A DNA stretch of 64,000 nt from Beta vulgaris subsp. vulgaris (Eukaryota > Streptophyta > Magnoliopsida > Caryophyllales > Amaranthaceae): contig NC_079205.1 of assembly GCF_026745355.1 (NCBI RefSeq), positions 33,285,950-33,349,949 on the forward strand, read 5' to 3'. Position 1 is the first letter of the stretch. Each line of letters begins with the position of its first letter. Under the pieces are notes generated by a model. The model was not told the DNA's origin and did not search any database. It saw only the letters and a list, made by a program, of their open reading frames with translations. The position numbers and the translations under genes are program-made. Shown piece after piece: positions 1-10,057 of this stretch.

Positions 1-2131
1 TAATACTTCAATTTTTTTTAGTAACTTATTCTTGTTAAGGGGTTATTTTTGTTATAACTCTGGCTACCTATATGCTATTTTCGAATTCTTTCTTTTGGAT
101 TACATGTACTCTAGACTTATCACTTATTAGGCTCTAATTATATAGAAATGCTTACCCATGTTTAGTAGAGAAAACAATATATAGGGGTCGAATATCCATT
201 GCAAATAAACATTAATACATGTACTCTAGAATATGGATGAAAAAATTGGGCCAAAAATAAGTTGTTCCATAATATGTATGTTGAAAGTAAGTTCTCTTCA
301 TTTCGGAATGGAAAAAAAAGGAAGTTGTAGTTTTTCGTGCTCCATCATATAAGCCATGTATATATAATTTGAGTGAGATTATCTAGCTATAATATTGAAA
401 TCCTTCATTTGTTTTCCTTTTGTTCCGAACTTTAGTGAGAATAATTTAGACTATGAAAAAATCTAAATATGTTTTCACTATGTTCAATAACCTTTTTCAC
501 TATACGGATTACTAACATGAACTAAATATGTTAGGATCAGTGATTGTAGCAACTGTGAGAAGAGACTTGATACATGCTTGCAAAGATTAAAATCTCAAAA
601 GGAAAAATACACACTCTAAACAACTTTGATGTTGCTTGAAACACCAAACAACATTTACCCGTGAAAAATGACCTAATAATTAGGTTTACACCTTAAGCTA
701 CAATCTAGGATGAAGTGTTTATGATACACTCACTTGATCGATCGAAAGAACGAAACAACAAAAGTGACTAGAGTATAGGTAATTACTCACTTATATACTA
801 ATTGCTATGCTAAGCAAAAAACTACTACATTATACTAACCACATCTTTAACAACTTATACTCATTGGTTATTGATGTACAAAATTCAGATGTTGTTTGCT
901 TGCTAACTAGAGTTGAGGAAAAAACCTAAGTGAATATAGGAGCAAACAAGAGTCCAATAAAAAGAATTAATATCGAAGATTCAAAGTAAGACACCCTCTT
1001 CCTTTAGTACAAACAAGGATTTAAAACAAGAGATTCACTACTCTAATGTGCTAATCAACTCATACATCAATTTGAAGGTAACGATCACTTTGTGGGGGAG
1101 CAAAAGCAGATTTGATTGACACCAATAAAACAGAAGAGAAAACCTACAAAGTAGTAATCATCACTTCTACAAAAGTGAATATGTACCAAGGTAAGAGAAA
1201 GAAAAGCACAAAAGTAAAATATAATCAAAACACTAAGGGGTCGACTGGATTGACGGAGATCAAAGGGGAAAATTTAACAAGATAACAATTCTGGTTACTT
1301 TTGGAGGTTGGAATGAGAGTAAAGATTACATGAGGTAATCTATTACTCATAGATCAAGGGCAAGTATTACCCACCCCCAACCCTGGGTAATTTTTTCACC
1401 ATAACTATTTTCCTCTAATGTGTTGCTGCCTGCTGGTGGTGATTAATTGTATCTGTTTTTTTTATGTTTGCTTATGCGTGTAGGAGGAAGGAAGGGAGTA
1501 GATAGAGGGGCAGTAACGACCATGAATGAATGCTCCCCTATTTATACCAAACTTACCAAATGAAAAACATCCCCCCTCAAAATATTCTTCTTGAAATTAT
1601 TTCCCCCTTAAATACCCACCCTTAATGATATCCTATATTCCATGCATGCCCAATATAAGTAATTGAAAATATTATAGTCATGTGTGATGCAAGCATAACA
1701 TACAAGCAGATACCAACTGAACTCAACTAGCTTAACAAAAATATACTTCAACAAAGACATTATGCTTACATCGCACATGACCATATCATTTCCAACAAAG
1801 GTACGTCATCAAAAGCCCCAAACCATTCCAAACAATGGATTCTCCAAACAAACATTGATGCACACAAAAAATCACTAACCAAATCATGCATGAATAAATA
1901 GGAGGGATGAAATGGAACCCATTGAACCATTGGAGTCACACGTACATAAACCACCAGAATAAGCCATGTTCAGGAACAGAAAAAAGCTTGAGGGCATTTT
2001 GCAAAAGGACGCAGGAGAAAAGGTAAAATATGACTCAAAACCTACTAATCTAGGGTAATTGAAAAAAAAATTCTCTATCAAATACCTCAACAATATAACA
2101 AAATATCTTAACTAAAAATCAAAATCTACAG
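1..2131. other. AT-rich intergenic sequence, no gene recognised
   Basis: No frame with recognisable protein similarity, no paired long repeats and no RNA gene were seen. The right part, roughly 2050-2131, should hold the upstream exons of the RPA-like frame that starts at 2132, but I could not identify them. Confidence 0.5.
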
Positions 2132-2915
2132 GAGACTTTTGCTTGCAGTGCCACAATCACAAGCATAGATCTTCACAAAAAATGGCATTACAACTCTTGC
2201 GACGCATGCAAGACCAGGATCGATAAGACTTCATATTGTACCAAGTGTGACGTTGTGGTGAAATACCCAAAGATAAGGTAAACAACCACTAATAAAGTAG
2301 TTGTTGTGACAGTCTTATCCAAGGCATTAACACTAATTACTACAACATAATATTATTAAAACATAAGAATGCTTATCTCTATAACTTTATGATCTTATAC
2401 AATAGTTATTTAACTAATGTTATATGCGAAGCTTAACTTTACTTGCTTGACTTAGCTCTCCTCCAATCTCATGACTAATAAATTACTATGTTCACCTCCT
2501 CACAACTACAGGTATCTTCTAACAGTTGACATCGATGATGGGAGTGCATGTGTTCCACTTGCATTTTTTGATAAGGAAGCTGAAAGAGTTATTGGGAGCC
2601 CAGTGAATAAGTTGTTGGACTTGCAGAAAAAGGTAATAGTGAAAAATTAGGGAATATCCCAACAATCCCTCACACACAGGTGACACTTTACAATTACTGA
2701 TATAGAAAATACATTGCAGAAAAATTAGCAACAAGAAGGTGATAGACCGATTACAAATTTGTGTTGGAAAACAATATGTGTTTAGGGTTAAGCTCAACAC
2801 AAGGAGTGCGACAACTGAACTTATTTGCCAGAGTACATTGGAAACAAACTACCGACTAGAAAAATCATACGAGGAGCAGCACACGAAATTTTGGTTAAGA
2901 TTATTCAGTGCATAG
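2132..2915 (+). CDS. RPA1-like single-stranded DNA-binding protein, C-terminal part (three exons, partial)
   Basis: Replication protein A large subunits bind single-stranded DNA through OB folds, and the C-terminal fold carries a zinc ribbon. Three exons read through in one protein: 2132-2277, 2512-2632 and 2736-2915, ending at TAG. The first exon shows the ribbon as CX2C (SCDAC) followed nine residues later by CX2C (YCTKC). The second gives the following beta-strand region (YLLTVDIDDGSACVPLAFFD). The third has RLQICVGKQYVFRVK, typical of the end of this OB fold. Introns begin GT and end AG; the third acceptor (AACAAG) is weak and was chosen because it keeps the frame. The N-terminal OB folds are not visible upstream, so this is a truncated gene or a fragment. 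Plants have many RPA1-like genes, and Helitron transposons also carry them; no Helitron end (TC start, CTRR with hairpin) was found here. Confidence 0.7.
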
Positions 2916-3357
2916 TGCAACTTACAAAATACATGGTATTACAAATGATAAAAAAGGAAATAACACAATTTCTATAAACAATAATCACACGTTAAACCAT
3001 GAAAAAATGTTTACATTACCACCCAGAGCACCACCCAGACCACACACTAGTTAAACAATAATGTGTGTGCTAAGACTCAAATACACAACCTCTCATATGA
3101 AATTCAAATGCAGTAACTAACTAATTTACACTCATATTGATATTTGTGGAAAAAATATTTAATGACAAGATATTATTTTTATTTCAAAAAAAAATTAATT
3201 TAGAGTACTTATTAAATGTGTGCATTAACACCTTAGATACCTGATATATAGGTGCATTCAACCTCCAAATGAGCAACTTTGTTGTTCTTTTATTAAAAAA
3301 ACACATAATTGATTTATAATATTATATATAATAATATAAATATATATTATATATATA

Positions 3358-3393
<36 letters not shown>

Positions 3394-3718
3394 GAAGCAT
3401 TGGAGCTTGTCACTGTCATGTGAATGTATACGGGAGTATAGCAGCATATAATTCAATTATTTTCACAAAAAAATAAAAATGAATTATATACAATGACCCC
3501 AGGCATCACCGATGCAACAAATAGTTACGGTGAAAATCAAAAGTACAAAAAGGATATCAACAATTAGGATTTTCTCATGTTTGAATTCTTTCAGTGTCAC
3601 CCATTCTCAGACCAAACTCCATATTTGATTTTGCATATTCAATAATGATATTGACAAGAATACGAATATTTCTTGTCAAAATTAAAAAATGAAGAAATTA
3701 CTTGAATACCTTATAAAT
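2916..3718. other. Non-coding AT-rich stretch
   Basis: Apart from the TA microsatellite, I see no gene or paired repeat here. Confidence 0.4.
3320..3389. repeat. (TA)n microsatellite
   Basis: An almost uninterrupted run of TA dinucleotides, preceded by an imperfect ATT/TATA stretch. Simple sequence, likely polymorphic in length. Confidence 0.9.
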
Positions 3719-4592
3719 ACTTGTAGGCAAAAAAATTTATTATATGCCACGCTACACATTTAATTGACCCGTTAAAGTCAAGCCAAATGTTGACTCTTAT
3801 TAATGGGTGATCATTTAAATTAATTAATTTGGACTCACTATTAAACTTGGCCTATTTTAATTAAATAATTTTTTATTGGGTCATGGACTCATTATATGAA
3901 AGTTGGACTCTTAATAGAGTCATGTCCATGAGGCCCAAGAGGCAGGACAAGTAGAAACCCTAGGGTTCTCTTAATTATATAAATAAAGCTCTCCTCGCCA
4001 TTTGCAAGGGGGGGGGGGGAATTAGACTCTAGAGCAAAATAGACGACTCTAAGAGAGAGAAAGCTGCTCCAAAGACTCTCTAAGTTTGCACATCCAAACC
4101 AAACATTCAACGGAAGAAGAACAACAAGCATCAAAGCCACTCAATTCTAGACACAACAAAAACATGAAGAAGATCAAGCCCGAAGGTCCTTATTCAAGAA
4201 GATCACATTTGTTCATGAGCAACAACAATTCAACATCAAATCATTCCAGTAGAAGAACAACAAACACACAAATTTGACGTGCCTTTCTATTTTACATCAA
4301 CACATGTGGATAAGATCAAGCCTGAAGGCCCTATTCAAGAAGATCGGAGATGTTCGTGAATTGCAAAGTTCAAATACACGTGAAGATCAAATCAGAGGAT
4401 CAAATATATTAGAGATTGTAACCCAAGTAGAAAAATTCAATAAAATATTATTTTGTTCACATCTTTTGACTCTTTTTTTGCAGCTCTAAAATTTGTGTTT
4501 ATAAATTTGGCGGTGGGAAGATTTCTACCTCTCATCTCTATCTCCATTAATCAATATACTCGAGAACCTTCATTCCTTCAAGGCGTAGAAGA
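3719..4592 (+). mobile_element. Putative 5' LTR/leader of the outer Ty3/gypsy element
   Basis: This stretch lies directly upstream of a retrotransposon gag start at 4593. It has a plausible promoter (TATATAAATA near 3977), a run of G at 4008-4018, and a leader rich in CAA and GAA. A TGGCGGTGGG motif near 4509 could be a primer-binding site, but I cannot match it to a particular tRNA with confidence. No second copy of this sequence exists in the window, so LTR limits are unproven and the 3' LTR is lost or outside. Confidence 0.35.
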
Positions 4593-4945
4593 ATGGCGAT
4601 TAAGAAAGAAAATCCAACCATGGTAGACAACAAGACATTCATGACGGGAATCCAAGATCACTCATCATCGGAGCCAATCAACGGTTCATCAAGATTAATC
4701 AACATAAGTGTCACGACCATTGGAGCAAATACCGTGGCGGAAGAATTATCAAACATGAAGATGCTCATTCACAAACTCGCCGAAGAGAATAAAGAAAAAG
4801 AAGCACAAATCAAACTCCAACGCAAACAACTTGCTACTTTGACAAAGAAACTCGAAGAAAAATCAACCATGAGTTCAAAGTCTAAGAAAAGTACAAGGAG
4901 TGCAAAGCCTCATGGATATCCTTTGCATCCATTCACCATCCAACA
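4593..4945 (+). pseudogene. Ty3/gypsy gag, N-terminal part (interrupted)
   Basis: Gag is the structural protein of the retrotransposon particle. The frame starts at ATG 4593 and encodes about 117 residues before the insertion junction at 4946. Residues about 52-90 form a charged, probably coiled-coil segment (AEELSNMKMLIHKLAEENKE then a Lys/Glu-rich run), followed by a Ser/Lys-rich stretch. This order is common at the N terminus of one group of plant Ty3/gypsy gags. The rest of gag resumes at 14376, on the far side of a 9.4-kb insertion, so the frame can no longer be read as one protein. Lineage was not assigned; a Tat-like origin is possible. Confidence 0.65.
4941..4945. repeat. Target-site duplication, left copy (CAACA)
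   Basis: The five bases just before the left LTR are CAACA, identical to the five bases just after the right LTR at 14376-14380. A 5-bp duplication is normal for Ty3/gypsy integrases. Confidence 0.9.
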
Positions 4946-7501
4946 TGTAATAGCCCTATTTTTAAGGACGTTTATTTAATGCTAATTATAATTATTAAGT
5001 TAATTATGTTTGATAATTCTTATTTTACTTGAGTTGTGGAATGTGATTTTTATTTGTCGTGTTGTAATGTATTTATTTATTTGATTATATGAGATTATTT
5101 TTATTATTTTTATTATTATTATTATTTTATATTTTGGGTTTGTGCAATTAGTTGAGCGGTGTTTCACAAATTAGAAAAAAAAGAACCAAACTCGGTTCCT
5201 TGCCCCTCTCTTTGTCGGTTTACAAACCGAACCAAATATCCCACCCCCTTTGTTAATGAAAGAAATAAAACCAAAACCCCCTAAACATTTCTTTCTCTCT
5301 CCCCGTGGTACTCCCAAAACCCCAAACCCCAAGTCTCTCGCTTTCTCTCGCGGATCCTCCCCGATACCCCACCGACGACCGACCGCCAAACTTGTGCCGT
5401 TGTCGTCGCGCTGCTACTGTCCTACCTCGGCGGTTCACTTAGCCCTCGTCGGATTTCCTCCCCTACTGCGTCGTTGTTAGGCCGTTTCAACTCGTTGCAG
5501 CTTTGTGTAGTGCTCGTGTTCTTCCTCTCTGGCCTCTGTTTGCCGTCGTCGGTGCTGCTGTTGTGTTGTTTCGGTGGCTACTGTTGATGGTGGTGTTGCG
5601 GTTGCCATCGTCATCGCCTCTTGTGCCCTGTTCTCTCTCCTCTGTTCTTGTGTCGTTGTTGCTGCTGCGATTGTGGCGACGTTGGCATCGTCGTGTTGCT
5701 GCTGCACCTCCGCGGTCGTGGTGTTGGTGGTGGAGTTCCCCTCCCTCGATGGTACTAACCTTTGGTCTTCTCTCTGTTTTGATTTTATGACTTTTAGTTT
5801 TGGAATTAAATTATCAACTTGATTGTGGATTGTCGTTGTTGAGTTGTGTTACTAGTGCTGTTATAGAACCATAATTATGAGTTGATAATGTTTGGTAGTT
5901 TGTGTTGTGAAATCTGATTCATTTATTTTATGTTGCTAATGTTTTTCAGTTTATGGTTTCATTTGGTGAAGTTGTTTATGTAATCAGTTTATAACATAAA
6001 TTGTAATTGGTATTACTTGTAAGTTATTGTGATGAAAGGCTACAATTTTCTTGATTAGTTCACTTTCGAAATCTCGTGTAGTGGTTTTTGTAAAATAGAA
6101 ATGTCGGTTCTTTCTTAAACTCATTTCAACTAAGAAAAGCTACTTGAATTCATTCCTTTAAATGGCTATTTATTAGAAATTGTTATTAATGTTATTAATG
6201 TTAACGAGGTGAAATCTTAGGATTGGGTTAAGGAGTTGAAACGCAATGATCCACACATAGAAGACTATTATTAGGAAATGAGAAGGATAATTTATTCGTC
6301 TCTTGATTACATAGTTTAATTAAACTTATGAGATTTCTTAGTTGGTTGAATTTTTTGTATTACTAATTGATGTTAATAAGTTTAGTAGAGACAACATATA
6401 AGGATAGTGATTTGTAAATTGTTGGTGGTAAACATAGATTAGACAAGCTCCTTTTATAGATGATAAATTAAGTTGGTGTAATGTTGGCTTTGAAAAAGAT
6501 TTATGATTATGAGAGTTCCTTAAATTAGCTTGGTAAATGTATCTATTAAGTTTAAGTAATATAAACCTTATATTTAGCTAAGATGAATAGTAAGTAATCC
6601 TAAGTGAACTACTTCTTCGATGGAGGTTATCATTTAGATTAATAAAATAGTTTATATTAAGAACAATGAGGAATGATAATTGATATTACTTAATAGTATT
6701 GAAGTGAAATCATGTTGTTGATTTTGTTTATGCGATATATGAAAGGTTTTCTTATGTTGTCGTTGATGGAAGTTCACTGAATTGTGGAAAGGTGATATAC
6801 CTAGTATATAATAAGAATTCTAATTATAGCTTATCATTTTGTCAAAGTATGTATTATATTAATAAGTGGACTGATGTGGTAAGTTTGTGATAAGTTTTCT
6901 ACCTGTAATTAGAATGATGTTCTAGAACTGGTTGGGTGTAATTCTATAAATAAAAGATTAGTTATATGAAAATCTGACTAGAGTTATCAATGGTTAATCG
7001 ATTTATTGTATTTGATGGGAATCGTCCTAGTGTTTGATGAGGAAGGATTATTCGATTAAACTCTAACGCACATAAAGTTAGAATTAGACCTAGTATTTCT
7101 AATAATATGGAGTCTATTGGAGTTAGTTTATATTAACTAAATATGGATGAGATTATTGAGAATGTGTCCAATAAAGGATTTCAGTTTAATGGTTAGAAAT
7201 GGAGTAATATAATAAAGTTGGATCATCTTTTCCGTGTTCATTAAAATGAGTTCGTATAGGAGTTCTCGTAAAGAAGTGAATAAGGGTATTGATTACTTTA
7301 AAGAAGCTTTAGTTATTTGATTCAGTTATTCTGTAACTAGGAAAGGAGTAGGCTCATCAATGCAGGTGTGAGTATGGTTCCTAAATGAGTTCATTGTCGA
7401 TCACGTTAATTAGAATTCAGCTAATGGTATGACTAGAACCATATTTAGTCATTGAAATCTACCTTTGATTGGTGAACCTCGAGTTATGAAGTTTGAGTTA
7501 A

Positions 7502-7528
7502 CTCTCCTTAGTTAATTCTAAGAGAGAG
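7502..7528 (+). other. Bulged hairpin A in the LTR
   Basis: CTCTCCTTAG pairs with CTAAGAGAGAG across a TTAATT loop: ten base pairs with one unpaired A. The same structure with other bases recurs at 7666. The 3' LTR copy is at 12372-12398. Confidence 0.6.
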
Positions 7529-7665
7529 ACTTATTGTAATTGTTGATGGTGTTTAATAACGGTTATTATCATTATTGAGATGAGTCTACATAGATATCGG
7601 TGAAGTGAAAAAGAATATGAACTATCTATATGCAAAAGTATGTGATGTGTGAAATCGGTTAGTAA

Positions 7666-7692
7666 CTCTCGCTAGTTAATTCTAGCTGAGAG
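7666..7692 (+). other. Bulged hairpin B in the LTR, covarying with hairpin A
   Basis: CTCTCGCTAG pairs with CTAGCTGAGAG across the same TTAATT loop: ten base pairs with one unpaired T at the same place as the bulge in hairpin A. Two pairs differ from hairpin A by changes on both arms. The 3' LTR copy is at 12537-12563. Confidence 0.6.
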
Positions 7693-8011
7693 ACTTATTG
7701 TCACTATGGTTTGGTATTTTATAGAATATGATTAGTTACTTGTGTGGTAAGTATGTTTTGTAATTGTAATTGAGTTGAATCGAAATGCATAACTATATTG
7801 GCCTCGAAATACTTAAGCGATTATAACTCTCTAAGAAGAAGCCTTGCTTGTTGTTCAATGATTGTCAAGGATTACTATAACTAGAATAGTTCTAAGAATG
7901 CGATTGAGTTATGAACGATAATCGAAAGGAATCTGAAAGGGGAAAGTAGCCTCGTCTGAGTCGACGGATGAGGTGACATGAACAGTGCCCCATGGACTGT
8001 GAACCTTGGGG

Positions 8012-8047
8012 GCCCCACAGGGAAACCTGCCCATTGCTCTGTGGGGC
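8012..8047 (+). other. GC-rich hairpin in the LTR
   Basis: GCCCCACAG (8012-8020) is the exact reverse complement of CTGTGGGGC (8039-8047), with an 18-base loop. The copy in the 3' LTR (12884-12919) is unchanged. It lies in the only GC-rich part of an otherwise AT-rich LTR body. Confidence 0.6.
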
Positions 8048-8268
8048 GATAATCGGGCGATATATCAGGTAATGTGAAACCTGTGGATGGCTGATGAAAT
8101 CAGCGGAAAAATGTACTCCGGACTAGTCGCGGTTATTGGCCAAAAGTAAAGCGAATGGTTGGGTGACGACCCCCACTGTCGGAGTGTAAGCTTTGTCTCC
8201 TCCGCCGCGTTCTCTTTCCCCCTGGTTAAAAGGAATGTATCGCAAAGTATGAAAGTTATATCGATAAG

Positions 8269-8650
8269 GATTCCCGATAAGGAATCGTATTGTGGTAAGT
8301 TGTTTCGATATTGATTCCCGATAAGGAATCATATCAGGTAAGTAATGAATGTTTATTCAGTATATGAATAGAATATCGATATGGTTTCCTGATAAGGAGG
8401 CATATCTGGTAAGTGATACTAATGTTGGATTCCCGATAAGGAATCTATATTGTTATGTGGATTCCGATAAGGAATCGTTATAGTGAAAGTTATGATATTT
8501 ATTGCCGATAAGAGGTTGTTTATAGAATATAAGAAAGTGATTGATAGAGTATGAAAACATAAGTTTGGATTTCTGATAAGAAATCAATTAAAGGAAGTAA
8601 AGTATATTGCTTATATCAAAGTTGGTAAACCCAGATTCCTATAAGGGATC
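8269..8650 (+). repeat. Array of GATTCC-loop-GGAATC palindromes (8 units)
   Basis: Eight units of 17-18 bp lie at 8269, 8313, 8384, 8428, 8460, about 8503, 8568 and 8634. The consensus is GATTCCCGATAAGGAATC: a 6-bp stem with a CGATAA loop. Seven of the eight can still form a 6-bp stem when G-T pairs are allowed; the unit near 8503 is degenerate. The unit at 8568 has changed on both arms (GATTTC with GAAATC). Three units (8269, 8313, 8384) are followed within about ten bases by GGTAAGT. The array recurs in the 3' LTR at 13142-13531. Confidence 0.75.
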
Positions 8651-9495
8651 GTGATATGTTGAAAGGTTAACTAATTAGTTTCTATATAGATATGTATTCT
8701 TACAAGATTGTTTGAAGTCACGTTGTTGGGTTTGCTTTATTTGAATGACGATGTAGATAGAAAGGAACAATCAGATAAAGATGTATAAGTATGTTGTCAA
8801 CATAGTTGATGTGATGCATGTTATGACAATGTGATTATGTTGACTGCTGAGTCGTTTTCAAGTAAAACCACCAAAGCATGTGTTACTCTTATTTACGGGT
8901 TTAGTACTCAGCTTTGCTGATGTGTGTACATTGTTTTTGTCATTTCTGTGGCCTGTCACTTGGTGGGTGGCAGTATCTTAAATGTTTCAGGTTGAAGCCG
9001 TGAGTTATTCTTTTGCAAGTTGAAGCTGATACGAGATGATGCAGTATTATATTTGTTATTGAAGTGAGGACGCTCCACTTGTAATAGTTAATCGTTTAAT
9101 TTCTATAATATATTTTCTTTATTTAAGAATCGCTAGCTAAGTGCTCCTGATTCTCTGCTGGTTGTTGCTCCGCGAAAGCGTTGAGATTGTTGAGCTTTGG
9201 GATTTGGAAATATTTTATAAATTGAAATTGAACAGGTTCATATTATTTCTCGCTTTAGCGTTGTCCTATTTTCAAAGGAAACTCTGCCGGATTTTCTGTA
9301 GAAATTCATGGAATAGAGTCTGAGAATCAGAGCATAGTTTAAATAGTTAATTTATTTGAATAGAGTTGGGAATTGAGTTCCAACTCTCCGATATAGTTCG
9401 GTGAGTGTGATGGTAATAGTTCGGGTTATCTCGACTAGAGTCTCTTTCGCTGTGCTTAATCCTTTGTAAGCTGGTCGGAAATTCGGGCTGTTACA

Positions 9496-10057
9496 AGTGG
9501 TATCAGAGCTTGAGTAGTTTTTGGACACGCTGTGATCTCCATATCATAGCGTAAGGGTTGAAAATAGGTTTAATGGATTGACTAAAGAGTTAGGTATAAA
9601 TGAATCAAGCCGTATGAGTGTTTGCGCTTATGCGTGTACTATATGGATGCATTTATATGCATATGTATTACTTGTGTGTATTTGCTAAGTGTAAAATGTT
9701 ATCTTGTTATGACTTGATTGTTTATGATATTATTTATTTCGAATGCGTATTTCGAGAAAACTTATATGATTTGATTAAGTAATTGAATTTCAAACGAGAT
9801 CTCTGCAAATGAGATGGTTGAATTCCAATGCCAACAAGTTTGCCCCTTTTGCTCTTTGCTCCTTGATATTGCAAGTCAAGTCGAAGTAGAGATTTTCTTT
9901 GCTCCTTGATTTCGTGAATCAAGTTGAAGTAGAGAACCAAAAGATGATGGTAAAATGGAGGCTGGATGCCTAATATCTTATGACCTTGAGATTTTGATTT
10001 TTAGAGAAAAATTGTTTGCAAGTTTCGAGGATGAAACTTTTGATAAGGGTGGTAGTA
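9496..10057 (+). other. Internal domain of the non-autonomous element (562 bp)
   Basis: Contains only the primer-binding site, a non-coding leader, two imperfect copies of a roughly 42-bp unit (about 9857-9940, each with GCTCCTTGAT and GAAGTAGAGA), and the tail of a Tekay-like pol region leading to a purine tract (about 10045-10052, AAGGGTGG). No gag, protease, reverse transcriptase or integrase motif is present. Confidence 0.8.
9498..9509 (+). other. Primer-binding site (initiator tRNA-Met type)
   Basis: TGGTATCAGAGC begins two bases after the 5' LTR and is the standard complement of the 3' end of plant initiator tRNA-Met. Confidence 0.9.

Larger units (their letters stand above)
4946..9495 (+). 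repeat. 5' LTR of the Tekay-type non-autonomous element
   Basis: Begins TGTAATAGCCC and ends GGGCTGTTACA, immediately upstream of the primer-binding site. It matches 10058-14375 along its whole length except for about 222 bp (near 5240-5460) that the right copy lacks. Contents: AT-rich start, a GC-rich pyrimidine stretch at about 5200-5760, a long AT-rich body, several strong hairpins (7502-8047), and a cluster of small palindromes at 8269-8650. The open frames inside it are not conserved proteins. Confidence 0.92.

Noticed and set aside
3719..4592. Endogenous pararetrovirus leader
   Set aside because: The downstream protein is a Ty3/gypsy gag, and no movement-protein or coat-protein motif of a pararetrovirus is seen anywhere in the window.
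5503..5822. Leucine/valine-rich open frames in the GC-rich part of the LTR (also at 10382-10696)
   Set aside because: They come from CTG/GTT-rich sequence, differ between the two LTRs by frameshift, and match no family. Not genes.
8091..8108. CTGATGA...GGAAA resembles the hammerhead ribozyme core found in plant retrozymes
   Set aside because: Only eight bases lie between CTGATGA and GAAA, too few for stem II, and no matching stem I/III with a cleavage triplet was found. The same bases fold better as a simple GCTGAT/ATCAGC hairpin.
8269..8650. CRISPR-like array of short palindromic repeats
   Set aside because: Spacing is irregular, repeats are degenerate, there are no cas genes, and the array lies within an LTR of a plant retrotransposon and is copied in the other LTR.
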